64,000 nucleotides of DNA from Geodermatophilus nigrescens (GTDB lineage Bacteria; Actinomycetota; Actinomycetes; Mycobacteriales; Geodermatophilaceae), in assembly GCF_900129495.1 (NCBI RefSeq), contig NZ_FQVX01000006.1, positions 1-64,000 on the forward strand. Direction: 5' to 3'. Below the pieces are notes generated by a model that saw only the letters and a program-made list of their open reading frames with translations, was not told the DNA's origin and did not search any database. The position numbers were made by a program, and so were the translations under genes. Position 1 is the first letter of the stretch. Each line of letters opens with the position of its first letter. Below, in pieces: positions 52,195-64,000 of the stretch.

Positions 52195-52309
52195 CGTGGG
52201 GCGGCCCGGGTCGCCGGGAGGTGGTGCGGCCGTGCTCAGGGCGTTCTCCGTCCGGTCGTCGTCCCCGCGAGTCTCCCCGCGGGGTACGACGCGTCCTGCT
52301 CCGGGGAGG

Positions 52310-53506
<1,197 letters not shown>

Positions 53507-53600
53507 TCGGTTCTCCCTGCTGCAGTGACGAGGTACGGCCACGGTCTGCCCGCGCCGCGTGAGCACGTTACCGGCGCGACACCGGGGCGGCAGCCGACGG

Positions 53601-54827
53601 TCAGGCCAGGCGGGGGGTGATCGCCCGCCACACGGCCGCGGCGACGGCGTCCTTGCTGCCGTGCGGCACGTCGGTGGCGGTGCCGTCGGCGGCCAGCACG
53701 ACCGCGGCGTTGTCGGGCCGGCCGAACACACCGCCCCCGGAGACGTCGTTGACCACGAGCAGGTTGCAGCCCTTGCGGGCGAGCTTGGCGCGGGCGTGGG
53801 CGAGCACGTCGCCGTCCGCGTCGCCGGTCTCGGCGGCGAAGCCGACGACGACCTGGCCGGGGGTGCGCTTGGTGACCAGCTCGGCGAGCACGTCGGGGTT
53901 GCGCACCAGCGGGACGGCGTCGGGCTCGCTGGCGCTGTCCTTCTTCAGCTTGGTGGCCGCGACCGTCGCCGGCCGGAAGTCGGCGACGGCGGCGGCCATG
54001 ACGACGACGTCGGCTGCCGCTCCCCCACCCGACCCGGCCTCCTCGAGCATCGCGGCGCGCAGCTCCTCCGCCGTGCCCACCGGGACGACGCGGACGCCGA
54101 ACGGCGCGGGCAGGTCGACGTTGGCCGCCACCAGGGTGACGTCGGCGCCGCGGGCGGCGGCGACGCGGGCCAGGGCCCAGCCCTGCTTGCCCGACGACCG
54201 GTTGCCCAGGTAGCGGACGGGGTCCAGCGGCTCGCGGGTGCCGCCGGCGCTGATCACCACGCGGCGGCCGGCGAGGTCGGCGCGGAGCGCGTCGGCGCCC
54301 GCGGCGAGCACGACCTGGGCGAGCGCGGCGACGTCGGCGGGCTCGGGCAGCCGGCCGGGCCCGGAGTCCGGCCCGGTGAGCCGGCCGACGGCGGGCGGCA
54401 GCACGATCGACCCGCGCCGGCGCAGGGTGGCCACGTTGTCCTGGGTGGCCGGGTGCAGCCACATCTCGGTGTGCATGGCCGGCACGAACACGACCGGGCA
54501 GTGCGCGGTGAGCAGGGTGGCGGTGAGCAGGTCGTCGGCGCGGCCGGCGGCGGCGCGGGCGAGCAGGTCGGCGGTGGCCGGGTTGACGACCACCAGCTCG
54601 GCGGTCTGGCCGATCCGGACGTGCGCGACCTCGGGCACGTCGTGCCAGACGTCGGTGGTGACGGGGTTGCCCGACAGCGCCTCGAAGGTCGCGGCGCCGA
54701 CGAACCTCAGCGCCGACTCGGTGGGGACGACGCGCACGTCGTGGCCCGCCTCGGTCAGCGCCCGCAGCAGCAGGGCCGACTTGTACGCGGCCACGCCGCC
54801 GCCCACGCCCAGCACGATCCGGCTCAT
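53601..54827 (-). CDS. coaBC: Bifunctional phosphopantothenoylcysteine decarboxylase / synthetase
   Basis: The 408-aa protein has an N-terminal CoaC flavoprotein domain ([20 protein letters not shown], the PAMHTEMW substrate motif) and a C-terminal CoaB ligase domain ([38 protein letters not shown]). It performs two consecutive CoA synthesis steps. ATG 54827 is preferred over ATG 54836 because GGAGG is then 9 nt upstream. A 14-bp hairpin separates it from rpoZ. Confidence 0.94.
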   Translation of the reverse strand: MSRIVLGVGGGVAAYKSALLLRALTEAGHDVRVVPTESALRFVGAATFEALSGNPVTTDVWHDVPEVAHVRIGQTAELVVVNPATADLLARAAAGRADDLLTATLLTAHCPVVFVPAMHTEMWLHPATQDNVATLRRRGSIVLPPAVGRLTGPDSGPGRLPEPADVAALAQVVLAAGADALRADLAGRRVVISAGGTREPLDPVRYLGNRSSGKQGWALARVAAARGADVTLVAANVDLPAPFGVRVVPVGTAEELRAAMLEEAGSGGGAAADVVVMAAAVADFRPATVAATKLKKDSASEPDAVPLVRNPDVLAELVTKRTPGQVVVGFAAETGDADGDVLAHARAKLARKGCNLLVVNDVSGGGVFGRPDNAAVVLAADGTATDVPHGSKDAVAAAVWRAITPRLA

Positions 54828-54853
54828 GCCGCCCATCCTCCCCCGGACACGGC

Positions 54854-54884
54854 GACGCCCCCGGTACCGCGTACCGGGGGCGTC
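54854..54884 (-). terminator. Hairpin between rpoZ and coaBC
   Basis: A perfect 14-bp stem (54854-54867 with 54871-54884, loop CGC) lies after the rpoZ stop and 27 nt before the coaBC start. It may terminate or attenuate transcription from rpoZ. Confidence 0.68.
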
Positions 54885-54906
54885 ACTCGTCAGGGCTGGT
54901 GCCGGC

Positions 54907-55170
54907 CTAGTTCTCGCCGGCGGTGTGGGTCAGCAGACCCTCGTTGATCTCGCGCAGCGCGATGGAGAGGGGCTTCTCCTGCGGGGCGGTGTCGACCAGC
55001 GGACCGACGTACTCCAGCAGGCCCTCGGAGAGCTGGCTGTAGTAGGCGTTGATCTGCCGCGCGCGCTTGGCGGCGAAGATCACCAGGCCGTACTTGCTGC
55101 TGGTGCGCTCGAGCAGCTCGTCGATCGGCGGGTTGGTGATGCCCTCGGGGGCGGGTGCGACTCCGGACAC
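54907..55170 (-). CDS. rpoZ: RNA polymerase omega subunit
   Basis: The 87-aa protein shows the omega core: [40 protein letters not shown] and [15 protein letters not shown]. It stabilises the beta-prime subunit. GTG 55170 has GAGGAG about 12 nt upstream, somewhat distant. It lies 58 nt after gmk on the same strand, a conserved actinobacterial order. Confidence 0.95.
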   Translation of the reverse strand: MSGVAPAPEGITNPPIDELLERTSSKYGLVIFAAKRARQINAYYSQLSEGLLEYVGPLVDTAPQEKPLSIALREINEGLLTHTAGEN

Positions 55171-55228
55171 GGGCGGGCGTGCTCCTCGTTCGATCGGCGG
55201 GAGTGCGGGGCCTCGGGTGCGGGCCCGG

Positions 55229-55834
55229 TCACTCGGAGGCGCCGACCGTCCTCTCGGACGACGGCGCAGCTAGCAAGGATACCAACTCGTCCGCGGCCCG
55301 TGCGACGTCGTCGTTGACGACCACGACGTCGAACTCCCCGGCGGCGTCGAGCTCGGCCTGCGCGATGGCCAAGCGGCGCTCCTGCACGTCGCGCGTCTCC
55401 GAGCCGCGGCCGGCCAGCCGGCGCTCCAGCTCGCCCCACGACGGCGGGGCGAGGAACACCAGCTGCGCCTCGGGCGCGCGGGCGCGGACCTGGCGGGCGC
55501 CCTGCAGCTCGATCTCGAGCAGCGCCGGCGCCCCGGTCGCGAGACGCTCGCGGACCGGGGCGGCCGGTGTGCCGTAGCGGTTGCCGGCGTACTCGGCCCA
55601 CTCGAGCAGGCCGTCCTCGGCGATGAGCCGGTCGAACTCGGCGCCGTCGACGAAGTGGTAGTGCACCCCGTCGACCTCACCGGGACGGCGTGCCCGGGTG
55701 GTGACCGAGACCGAGAGCCACACCTCGGGGTAGCGCCGGCGGACCTCCGCGACCACGGTGCCCTTACCCACCCCCGAGGGGCCGGAGAGCACCGTCAGGC
55801 GCGCCGGGACCGGGGACCGGTGGTCTGTGGGCAA
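55229..55834 (-). CDS. gmk: Guanylate kinase, TTG start
   Basis: The 201-aa kinase phosphorylates GMP. The P-loop is [12 protein letters not shown], followed by [20 protein letters not shown] and [19 protein letters not shown] GMP-binding residues, and [16 protein letters not shown] 55834 is the only start codon in frame between the mihF stop region and the P-loop; GAGG lies 5 nt upstream. A TTG start may keep expression modest. Confidence 0.93.
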   Translation of the reverse strand: MPTDHRSPVPARLTVLSGPSGVGKGTVVAEVRRRYPEVWLSVSVTTRARRPGEVDGVHYHFVDGAEFDRLIAEDGLLEWAEYAGNRYGTPAAPVRERLATGAPALLEIELQGARQVRARAPEAQLVFLAPPSWGELERRLAGRGSETRDVQERRLAIAQAELDAAGEFDVVVVNDDVARAADELVSLLAAPSSERTVGASE

Positions 55835-55898
55835 GGCGTCCTCGTCCTGGTGCGGTGGTCCTGTGCGGTGGTGCCGTGTGGTGCGGCGGTGCGGCCGG

Positions 55899-56255
55899 TC
55901 AGCTCGCCGAGTCGGCCGGGACCTGCTCGGCGACGACCTGCTCGCCGCCGAACTCCGCCTCCAGGGCCCGGCGCTGGTTGGCGCCCAGGCCGCGGACGCG
56001 GCGGGTCGGCGAGATCTCGAGCCGCTCCATGATCTTCGCAGCACGGGCCTTGCCGACGCCGGGCAGGGACTCCAGCACCGCGGAGACGCGCATCTTGCCG
56101 ATCACCTCGTCGGACTCGCCCTGCTTGAGGACGTCGCCGACCGTGGCGCCCTTGCTCTTGAGCCGCTCACGCAGCTCGGCGCGCGCCTTGCGGGCGGCCG
56201 CGGCCTTCTCCAGGGCGGCGGCGCGCTGTTCGGGTGACAGGTCAGGAAGGGGCAT
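55899..56255 (-). CDS. mihF: Actinobacterial integration host factor (mIHF)
   Basis: The 118-aa nucleoid protein is unrelated to HU-type IHF. A basic N-terminal helix ([20 protein letters not shown]) is followed by a helix-two-turn-helix core ([20 protein letters not shown] and [18 protein letters not shown]) in which LPGVGKARA is a DNA-binding hairpin. Its place upstream of gmk is a hallmark of actinobacteria. A leader of about 100 nt with a hairpin (56279-56300) precedes ATG 56255. Confidence 0.95.
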   Translation of the reverse strand: MPLPDLSPEQRAAALEKAAAARKARAELRERLKSKGATVGDVLKQGESDEVIGKMRVSAVLESLPGVGKARAAKIMERLEISPTRRVRGLGANQRRALEAEFGGEQVVAEQVPADSAS

Positions 56256-56364
56256 GGTGCGTGTCCGATCGTGTCGTCGCCGGGGCCTGTTCGCCCCGGC
56301 GTCTCTGTGCTGTCTCTCGTGCCGCGTCTGCGGGTCCGGCCCCGGCTCCTCAGGCCCGGCGGTC

Positions 56365-56393
56365 AACCTAGTAACCGGGAATCCGCAGGTCAC
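56365..56393 (-). promoter_or_regulatory. Candidate mihF promoter
   Basis: On the minus strand GTGACC (56393-56388) and TAGGTT (56370-56365) are separated by 17 nt, giving a start near 56358 and a leader of about 100 nt. Within the 297-nt gap there are also a CA-rich stretch on the minus strand (about 56440-56460) and the palindrome CCGTATACGG (56487-56496). No small gene was found in the gap. Confidence 0.5.
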
Positions 56394-56552
56394 GCGCCGT
56401 ACGCCCGACGTTCTCGATCTCCGAACGTCCGCCGGTGACGCTGTGTGTGCCGTGTGTGTGACCGACCGTGAGACGCGCAGCTCACACCGTATACGGAACG
56501 GAACAGGTCCGCCGGACGGGGGATCCGACACGTCCGTCGCGACACGCCGGGG

Positions 56553-56852
56553 TCAGCGCCCGGCGCGCCGCCCCGACCTGCGGCCGAGCGCCCAGCCGCC
56601 GACTCCCGCCAGCACCAGCGCGCCCGCCACCGCCAGTCCCGCACCCAGCAGGGAGCCGTACGTCCAGAGGACGTCGACGCGGTCGAAGGAGAGCTCCAGC
56701 GAGCTCTCGTACGCCCGGGTCGGCGTCAGCGGCGCGTAGCTCCCGCCGTACACGACGGCGCCCGGCCGGCTCTCCCGCCGGAACACGACGACACCAGCGA
56801 CGAGGAGCACCAGCCCCAGCGCCGCGACCGCCCACGGCAGGCCCCGCCTCAC
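56553..56852 (-). CDS. Small two-helix membrane protein coupled to pyrF, 99 aa
   Basis: The product begins VRRGLPWAVAALGLVLLVAG and has helices near residues 5-24 and 66-88, with an extracytoplasmic loop (YGGSYAPLTPTRAYESSLEL) between. The tail is basic (GRRSGRRAGR). GTG 56852 overlaps the pyrF stop (GTGA) and has GGAGGAG 8 nt upstream, so it is translated with the pyr operon. No known family or pyrimidine role is recognised. Confidence 0.72.
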   Translation of the reverse strand: MRRGLPWAVAALGLVLLVAGVVVFRRESRPGAVVYGGSYAPLTPTRAYESSLELSFDRVDVLWTYGSLLGAGLAVAGALVLAGVGGWALGRRSGRRAGR

Positions 56853-57727
56853 CGCGCGAGCTCCTCCGCCCACCGGGCCGCGGCCGCCCGCAGCGCCGCC
56901 GCGTCGGGGCCGGCGGCGAGGACGTCGCGGGAGACGGTCGGGACGACGGCGCGCCCATCGCCGAACAGCCGCCGCAGGTCGGCCGGGGTGCCGCCCTGGG
57001 CGCCCAGGCCCGGGGCCAGCACCGGCCCGCCGAGGCCGTCGAGGTCGACGTCGAGCGTGCGCAGCGTGGCCCCGACGACGACGCCGAAGGACCCCGTGGT
57101 GGCGCCCCAGCGCGACGCCTGGTCCTGCACCGCCCCGAGGTCGGGCAGCGGGTCACCCACCACCCAGCCGGGGGTGTTCCAGCCGCGGACGGTGTCGACG
57201 ACGACCTGCGCGGCGCTCCGCTCCCCCACCGCCGCGGACTGCAGCGTCCCGGCGTCGGGGTTGGACGTGCGGGCCAGCACGAACAGCCCGCCGCCGGTCA
57301 GCCGGGCGGTGTCGACGGCCGGCTGCAGCGAGCCGGGGCCGAGGTAGGGGCTGACGGTCAGGGCGTCGACCGCGCACGGGTGCTCCGGCCGCAGCACGTC
57401 GGCGTAGGCGTCCATGGTCGAGCCGATGTCGCCGCGCTTGGCGTCGAGCAGCACCAGCGCCCCGGCGGCGCGGGCCCGGGCGACGCCGTCCTCCAGCACG
57501 GCCAGGCCGCGCGAGCCGTGCCGCTCGTAGAAGCCGGACTGCGGCTTGAGCACCGCCACCTGCCCCGCGAGTGCGTCGACGACGGCGTCGGTGAAGCGGG
57601 CCAGGCCGTCCGGGGAGTCGGGCAGGCCCCACCGCTCGAGCAGCGGCGCGTGCGGGTCGATGCCCACGCACAGCGGTCCCCGGACGGCGACGGCGTCGGC
57701 GAGGCGCTGCCCGAACGGCGCCGTCAC
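56849..57727 (-). CDS. pyrF: Orotidine 5'-phosphate decarboxylase (type 2)
   Basis: The 292-aa enzyme yields UMP. The catalytic block LLDAKRGDIGSTMDAYA contains the Asp-Lys-Asp set of the type 2 family common in actinobacteria; CVGIDPHAPLLERWGL and KPQSGFYERHGSRGL match the substrate loops. GTG 57727 overlaps the pyrD stop by 4 nt. Confidence 0.94.
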   Translation of the reverse strand: MTAPFGQRLADAVAVRGPLCVGIDPHAPLLERWGLPDSPDGLARFTDAVVDALAGQVAVLKPQSGFYERHGSRGLAVLEDGVARARAAGALVLLDAKRGDIGSTMDAYADVLRPEHPCAVDALTVSPYLGPGSLQPAVDTARLTGGGLFVLARTSNPDAGTLQSAAVGERSAAQVVVDTVRGWNTPGWVVGDPLPDLGAVQDQASRWGATTGSFGVVVGATLRTLDVDLDGLGGPVLAPGLGAQGGTPADLRRLFGDGRAVVPTVSRDVLAAGPDAAALRAAAARWAEELAR

Positions 57728-59090
57728 CGGGGCACCGACCGCGAGAGCGTCTCGCCGTGCGCGGCGATGCAGTCGCGGGCGAGGAACGGGTCGGCGAAGG
57801 CGCCGGCGGCCGACTGGACGGCGTCGGCCCCGGCCTCCCACAGCGCGGCGAAGGAGGCCGGGTCGGTGACCCCGCCCATCGCCAGCACGTCGAAGCGGTG
57901 CCCGCCGGCGTCGCGCAGCGCGACCAGCCGGCGGGTGGCGTCCAGCGCCCGCTCGCGGACGGCCGCACCCGAGAGCCCGGCGACCGCCCGGCCGGGGAAC
58001 GTCGGCTCGCCGTCGTCGCGCACCACCCGGGTCGCCACGGTGTTGATGCCGGCGACGCCGTCGACGAGCGGGCCGATCCGCGGCACCAGCGCGGCCAGCC
58101 GCGGCTCGTCCAGCCAGGAGAGCTTGGCGACCAGTCCGGTGCGGTCGTCGAGGCCGCGGCGCACGGCCTCGACCACCGCCACGGTGGCGTCGGCGTCGAG
58201 GCACAGCGGCGGCTTCACGCCGTCCGGGGAGGCCGACAGGGTGTTCGGGCAGGACAGGTTCAGCTCCACCACCCCGGCGCCGGCCTCCTGCGCGAGCCGC
58301 GCCACGGCGACGAAGTCGTCGACCAGGTCGGTCCCGGCGCCTGCACCCATCACGCTGACCAGGAGCAGCTGGTCGTCGTCGACAGCGGCCAGCGACCGCT
58401 CCAGGTCGGCCATCCACTCCGCCGGCGCCGGGGAGGGGACGCCGAAGGAGTTCACGGTGCTGACGCCGGGGTCGCCGGGCGCCGTCCAGTCCCACGGGTG
58501 GGAGACGACCTCGTCGACGGCCCCGTCGCGGGGCGGACGCGGCGCGAACGTCCAGTTCGGCTGCTCGTTCGGGTCGTGGGCGCGGCTGCGCACGGTCTTG
58601 TACGTGAGCACGCTGAACCCGTTGCGGGCGTGGAAGCGCACCCACTCCTCGCCGCCGTTGAGGACGCACGCGGGCACCCCGACCGGGAAGGCGACGTCGC
58701 GGCCGAGCACCCGCCAGCGCCGGTCGCCGGCCCGCGGGCGCTCCGGCAGCCGCGGGCCCACCGGCGTCGCCAGGTTCTCCCGGTAGGAGCCGAGCAGGTC
58801 GTAGGACGGCGTCCGCACCCCGTGCGCGGCGAGCACCCCGCCGAGCCGGGCCGTGAACAGCACCCGGGTGAGCAGCGGCAGGTCGCCGGCACCGGCCTCC
58901 CCCGCCGCCAGCCGGACGACCAGCGCCCCGGCGTCGGTGCGCAGCGCGTCGAGCGCGGGTGCCGGCGGCGTCGCGAACCGGGTGACCCCGGCGAGGAACG
59001 CCGCCGGCAGCCCGTCGAGCAGCCGGCGGGCGACCAGCTCGTCCCGCACGGCGCCGACGACGTCCCCGCCCTCCGCGCGCGAGGGGCGGC

Positions 59091-59094
<4 letters not shown>
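57724..59094 (-). CDS. pyrD: Dihydroorotate dehydrogenase-like protein, long and divergent
   Basis: The FMN TIM-barrel is seen in [57 protein letters not shown] and [20 protein letters not shown]. At 456 aa it exceeds the usual 310-350 aa, because of a 100-residue N-terminal region and inserts. Cys in NLSCPN, in place of the class 2 Ser, points to a class 1-like active site. Its place between carB and pyrF with 4-nt overlaps supports a role in pyrimidine synthesis. It could instead be a related flavin oxidoreductase if a class 2 pyrD exists elsewhere. Confidence 0.82.
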
Positions 59095-62383
<3,289 letters not shown>

Positions 62384-62384
<1 letters not shown>

Positions 62385-63550
62385 CAGGCGTTCTCCCCCG
62401 TGCTGTGCTGGACGACCGGCGCCGGGCTGACGGCCGTGCCGTCCCGCCGGTGGGCGTCCATGAGGTCGACGAAGCGCTGGAACAGCGGCGCGGCGTCGTG
62501 CGGGCCGGCCGCCGACTCCGGGTGGAACTGGACGCTGAACGCCGGCGCGTCGAGCAGCCGCAGCCCCTCGACGACGTCGTCGTTGAGGCCCACGTGGCTG
62601 ACCTCGGCGCGGCCGTACGGGGTGTCGGTGGGCCGGTCGAGCGGCGCGTCGACGGCGAACCCGTGGTTGTGGCTGGTCACCCGGACCGTGCCGCTGACCC
62701 GGTCGAGCACCGGCTGGTTCAGGCCGCGGTGGCCGAAGCGCAGCTTGTAGGTGCCCAGGCCCAGCGCGCGGCCGAGGATCTGGTTGCCGAAGCAGATGCC
62801 GAACAGCGGCCGGCCGGCGTCGAGGACACCCCGCACCGCGGCCACCGCGTAGTCGGCCGCGGCCGGGTCGCCGGGGCCGTTGGAGAGGAAGACGCCGTCG
62901 GGGCCGTGCGCCAGCAGGTCGGCGGCGGTCGCCGTCGAGGGCAGCACGTGCGTCTCGACGCCGAGCGCGGCCAGGTGCCGCGGCGTCGCCGTCTTGATGC
63001 CGAGGTCGAGCGCGGCGATGGTGAACCGCCTCTCCCCCTCCGCCGGGACCACGTAGGGCTCGCGGGTGCTCACCTGCGGCGCGAGGTCGGCGCCGGTCAT
63101 GCCCTCGGCGGCGCGGACCCGGGCGAGCAGGGCGTCGGCGTCGCCGGACTCGCTGCTGATCCCCGCGCGCATGGCGCCGCGCTCGCGCAGGTGGCGGGTG
63201 AGCGCGCGGGTGTCGATGCCGCTGATGCCGACGACGCCCTGCGCGGCGAGCTCGTCGTCGAGGCTGCCGGTGGCCCGCCAGTTGGCCGGGCGGCGGGCCG
63301 GGTCGCGCACGACGAAGCCGGCCACCCACATGCGGCGGCTCTCGTCGTCCTCGCCGTTCACGCCGGTGTTGCCGATGTGCGGCGCGGTCATGGTGACGAT
63401 CTGGCCGGCGTAGCTGGGGTCGGTCAGCGTCTCCTGGTAGCCGGTCATCCCGGTGGCGAACACCGCCTCGCCGACCGTCGTGCCGACCTTGCCGTAGGCC
63501 TCGCCGCGGAACGTCCGCCCGTCCTCGAGCACGAGGATCGCCTCGGTCAC
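62384..63550 (-). CDS. carA: Carbamoyl-phosphate synthase small chain (glutaminase)
   Basis: The 388-aa subunit supplies ammonia from glutamine. The N-terminal domain is [20 protein letters not shown]. The class I glutaminase has its nucleophile in [15 protein letters not shown] (Cys in place within the GICxGxQ motif) and the His/Glu pair in [15 protein letters not shown] 63550 overlaps the pyrC stop by 4 nt. Confidence 0.96.
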
Positions 63551-64000
63551 TTCACTGCCTTCCCGTCCAGAACGGTCGCCTCGCCCCGCAGGAACGTGGC
63601 GACCACGCGGCCGGGGAGCTCCCGGCCGGCGTAGGGGCTGTTGCGGCTGCGGCTGGCCAGCGCGGCCGGGTCGACGGTGGCCCGGGCGGCGGGGTCCAGC
63701 AGCAGGAGGTTGGCCGGCTCGCCGGGGGCGAGCGGGCGGCCGTGGCCGTCGAGGCGGCCGATCGCGGCGGGCCGCACCGACATGCGGTCGGCGACGCCGG
63801 CCCAGTCGAGCAGGCCCGGCTCCACCAGCGCCTCGAGGACCACCGAGAGCGCCTGCTCCAGCCCGAGCATCCCGGGCCGGGCCTGCGCCCACTCGCTCTC
63901 CTTGTCCTCCACCGCGTGCGGCGCGTGGTCGGTGGCGACGGCGTCGATCGTGCCGTCGGCCAGACCCGCGCGGAGGGCGTGCACGTCCTCGTCGGTGCGC
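63547..64000 (-). CDS. pyrC: Dihydroorotase, C-terminal part (truncated by window edge)
   Basis: The frame is open to the window end, giving the last 150 residues: [20 protein letters not shown] with the metal-binding DHAPH motif, [17 protein letters not shown], and the C-terminal [20 protein letters not shown] typical of type I dihydroorotase. It closes the ring of carbamoyl aspartate to dihydroorotate. It is the first visible gene of the coupled pyr operon; pyrB/pyrR are expected further upstream, outside the window. Confidence 0.94.
   Translation of the reverse strand, partial: RTDEDVHALRAGLADGTIDAVATDHAPHAVEDKESEWAQARPGMLGLEQALSVVLEALVEPGLLDWAGVADRMSVRPAAIGRLDGHGRPLAPGEPANLLLLDPAARATVDPAALASRSRNSPYAGRELPGRVVATFLRGEATVLDGKAVK

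Noticed and set aside
53507..53600. SAM riboswitch upstream of metK
   Set aside because: Only 94 nt lie between coaBC and metK and no SAM aptamer pattern is visible.

Overview
The window is very GC-rich DNA (roughly three quarters G+C by eye) from an actinobacterium. The evidence is the actinobacterial-type integration host factor mihF upstream of gmk-rpoZ-coaBC-metK-priA, a PriA that lacks the helicase ATP-binding motif, GAF-ANTAR and PucR regulators, many GTG starts and apparently leaderless genes. The gene set and style suit a Geodermatophilaceae-like organism (Blastococcus, Geodermatophilus, Modestobacter); that family assignment is an inference from memory and was not tested. No tRNA, rRNA, CRISPR array, prophage or insertion sequence was recognised. 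No gene-free stretch exceeds 300 bases.

Left third (1-29.6 kb): accessory and housekeeping singletons on both strands. In order: a four-helix membrane protein, a GNAT, arfB, a lipoprotein, an HxlR regulator divergent from a RibD-like reductase, an ectopic yidD, mmuM, a stress-type SDR, an unlisted 45-aa gene, a DUF3516 helicase, a membrane GGDEF cyclase behind a possible RNA switch, a tandem TauE/SafE pair and a GAF-ANTAR protein. Next come a GH13 trehalose-synthase-like enzyme with a luciferase-like oxidoreductase and malQ (alpha-glucan/trehalose metabolism). A secreted nuclease is divergent from a secreted 5'-nucleotidase across three 11-bp PHO-box-like repeats, so the two look like a phosphate-scavenging pair. 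Small conserved proteins and two transporters follow.

Middle (29.7-38.2 kb): an unusual protein fusing an XRE helix-turn-helix to a full MurA-like domain, several SDRs, a TetR-SDR divergent pair with a candidate operator, and a PucR regulator divergent from an AllH (DUF2877) protein.

Right part (38.2-64 kb): conserved biosynthetic clusters, almost all on the minus strand. Reading in the direction of transcription they are pyrC-carA-carB-pyrD-pyrF-orf99 (translationally coupled), mihF, gmk, rpoZ, coaBC, metK, priA, def-fmt-rsmB, then (after a four-gene interruption) rpe-ribD-ribE-ribBA-ribH-hisE-hisG. Together they supply pyrimidines, guanylate, CoA, SAM, formyl-Met handling, riboflavin and the first steps of histidine synthesis.

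The signals most worth a second look are: two copies of a palindromic repeat, one forming the 3' end of mmuM; a probable CTG start of fmt; PHO-box-like repeats next to a 45-aa gene; the XRE-MurA fusion with an operator-like palindrome and a leaderless-type promoter; mutually exclusive hairpins over the GGDEF gene's ribosome-binding site; and a six-copy 14-bp tandem repeat that reiterates a gene's stop codon.
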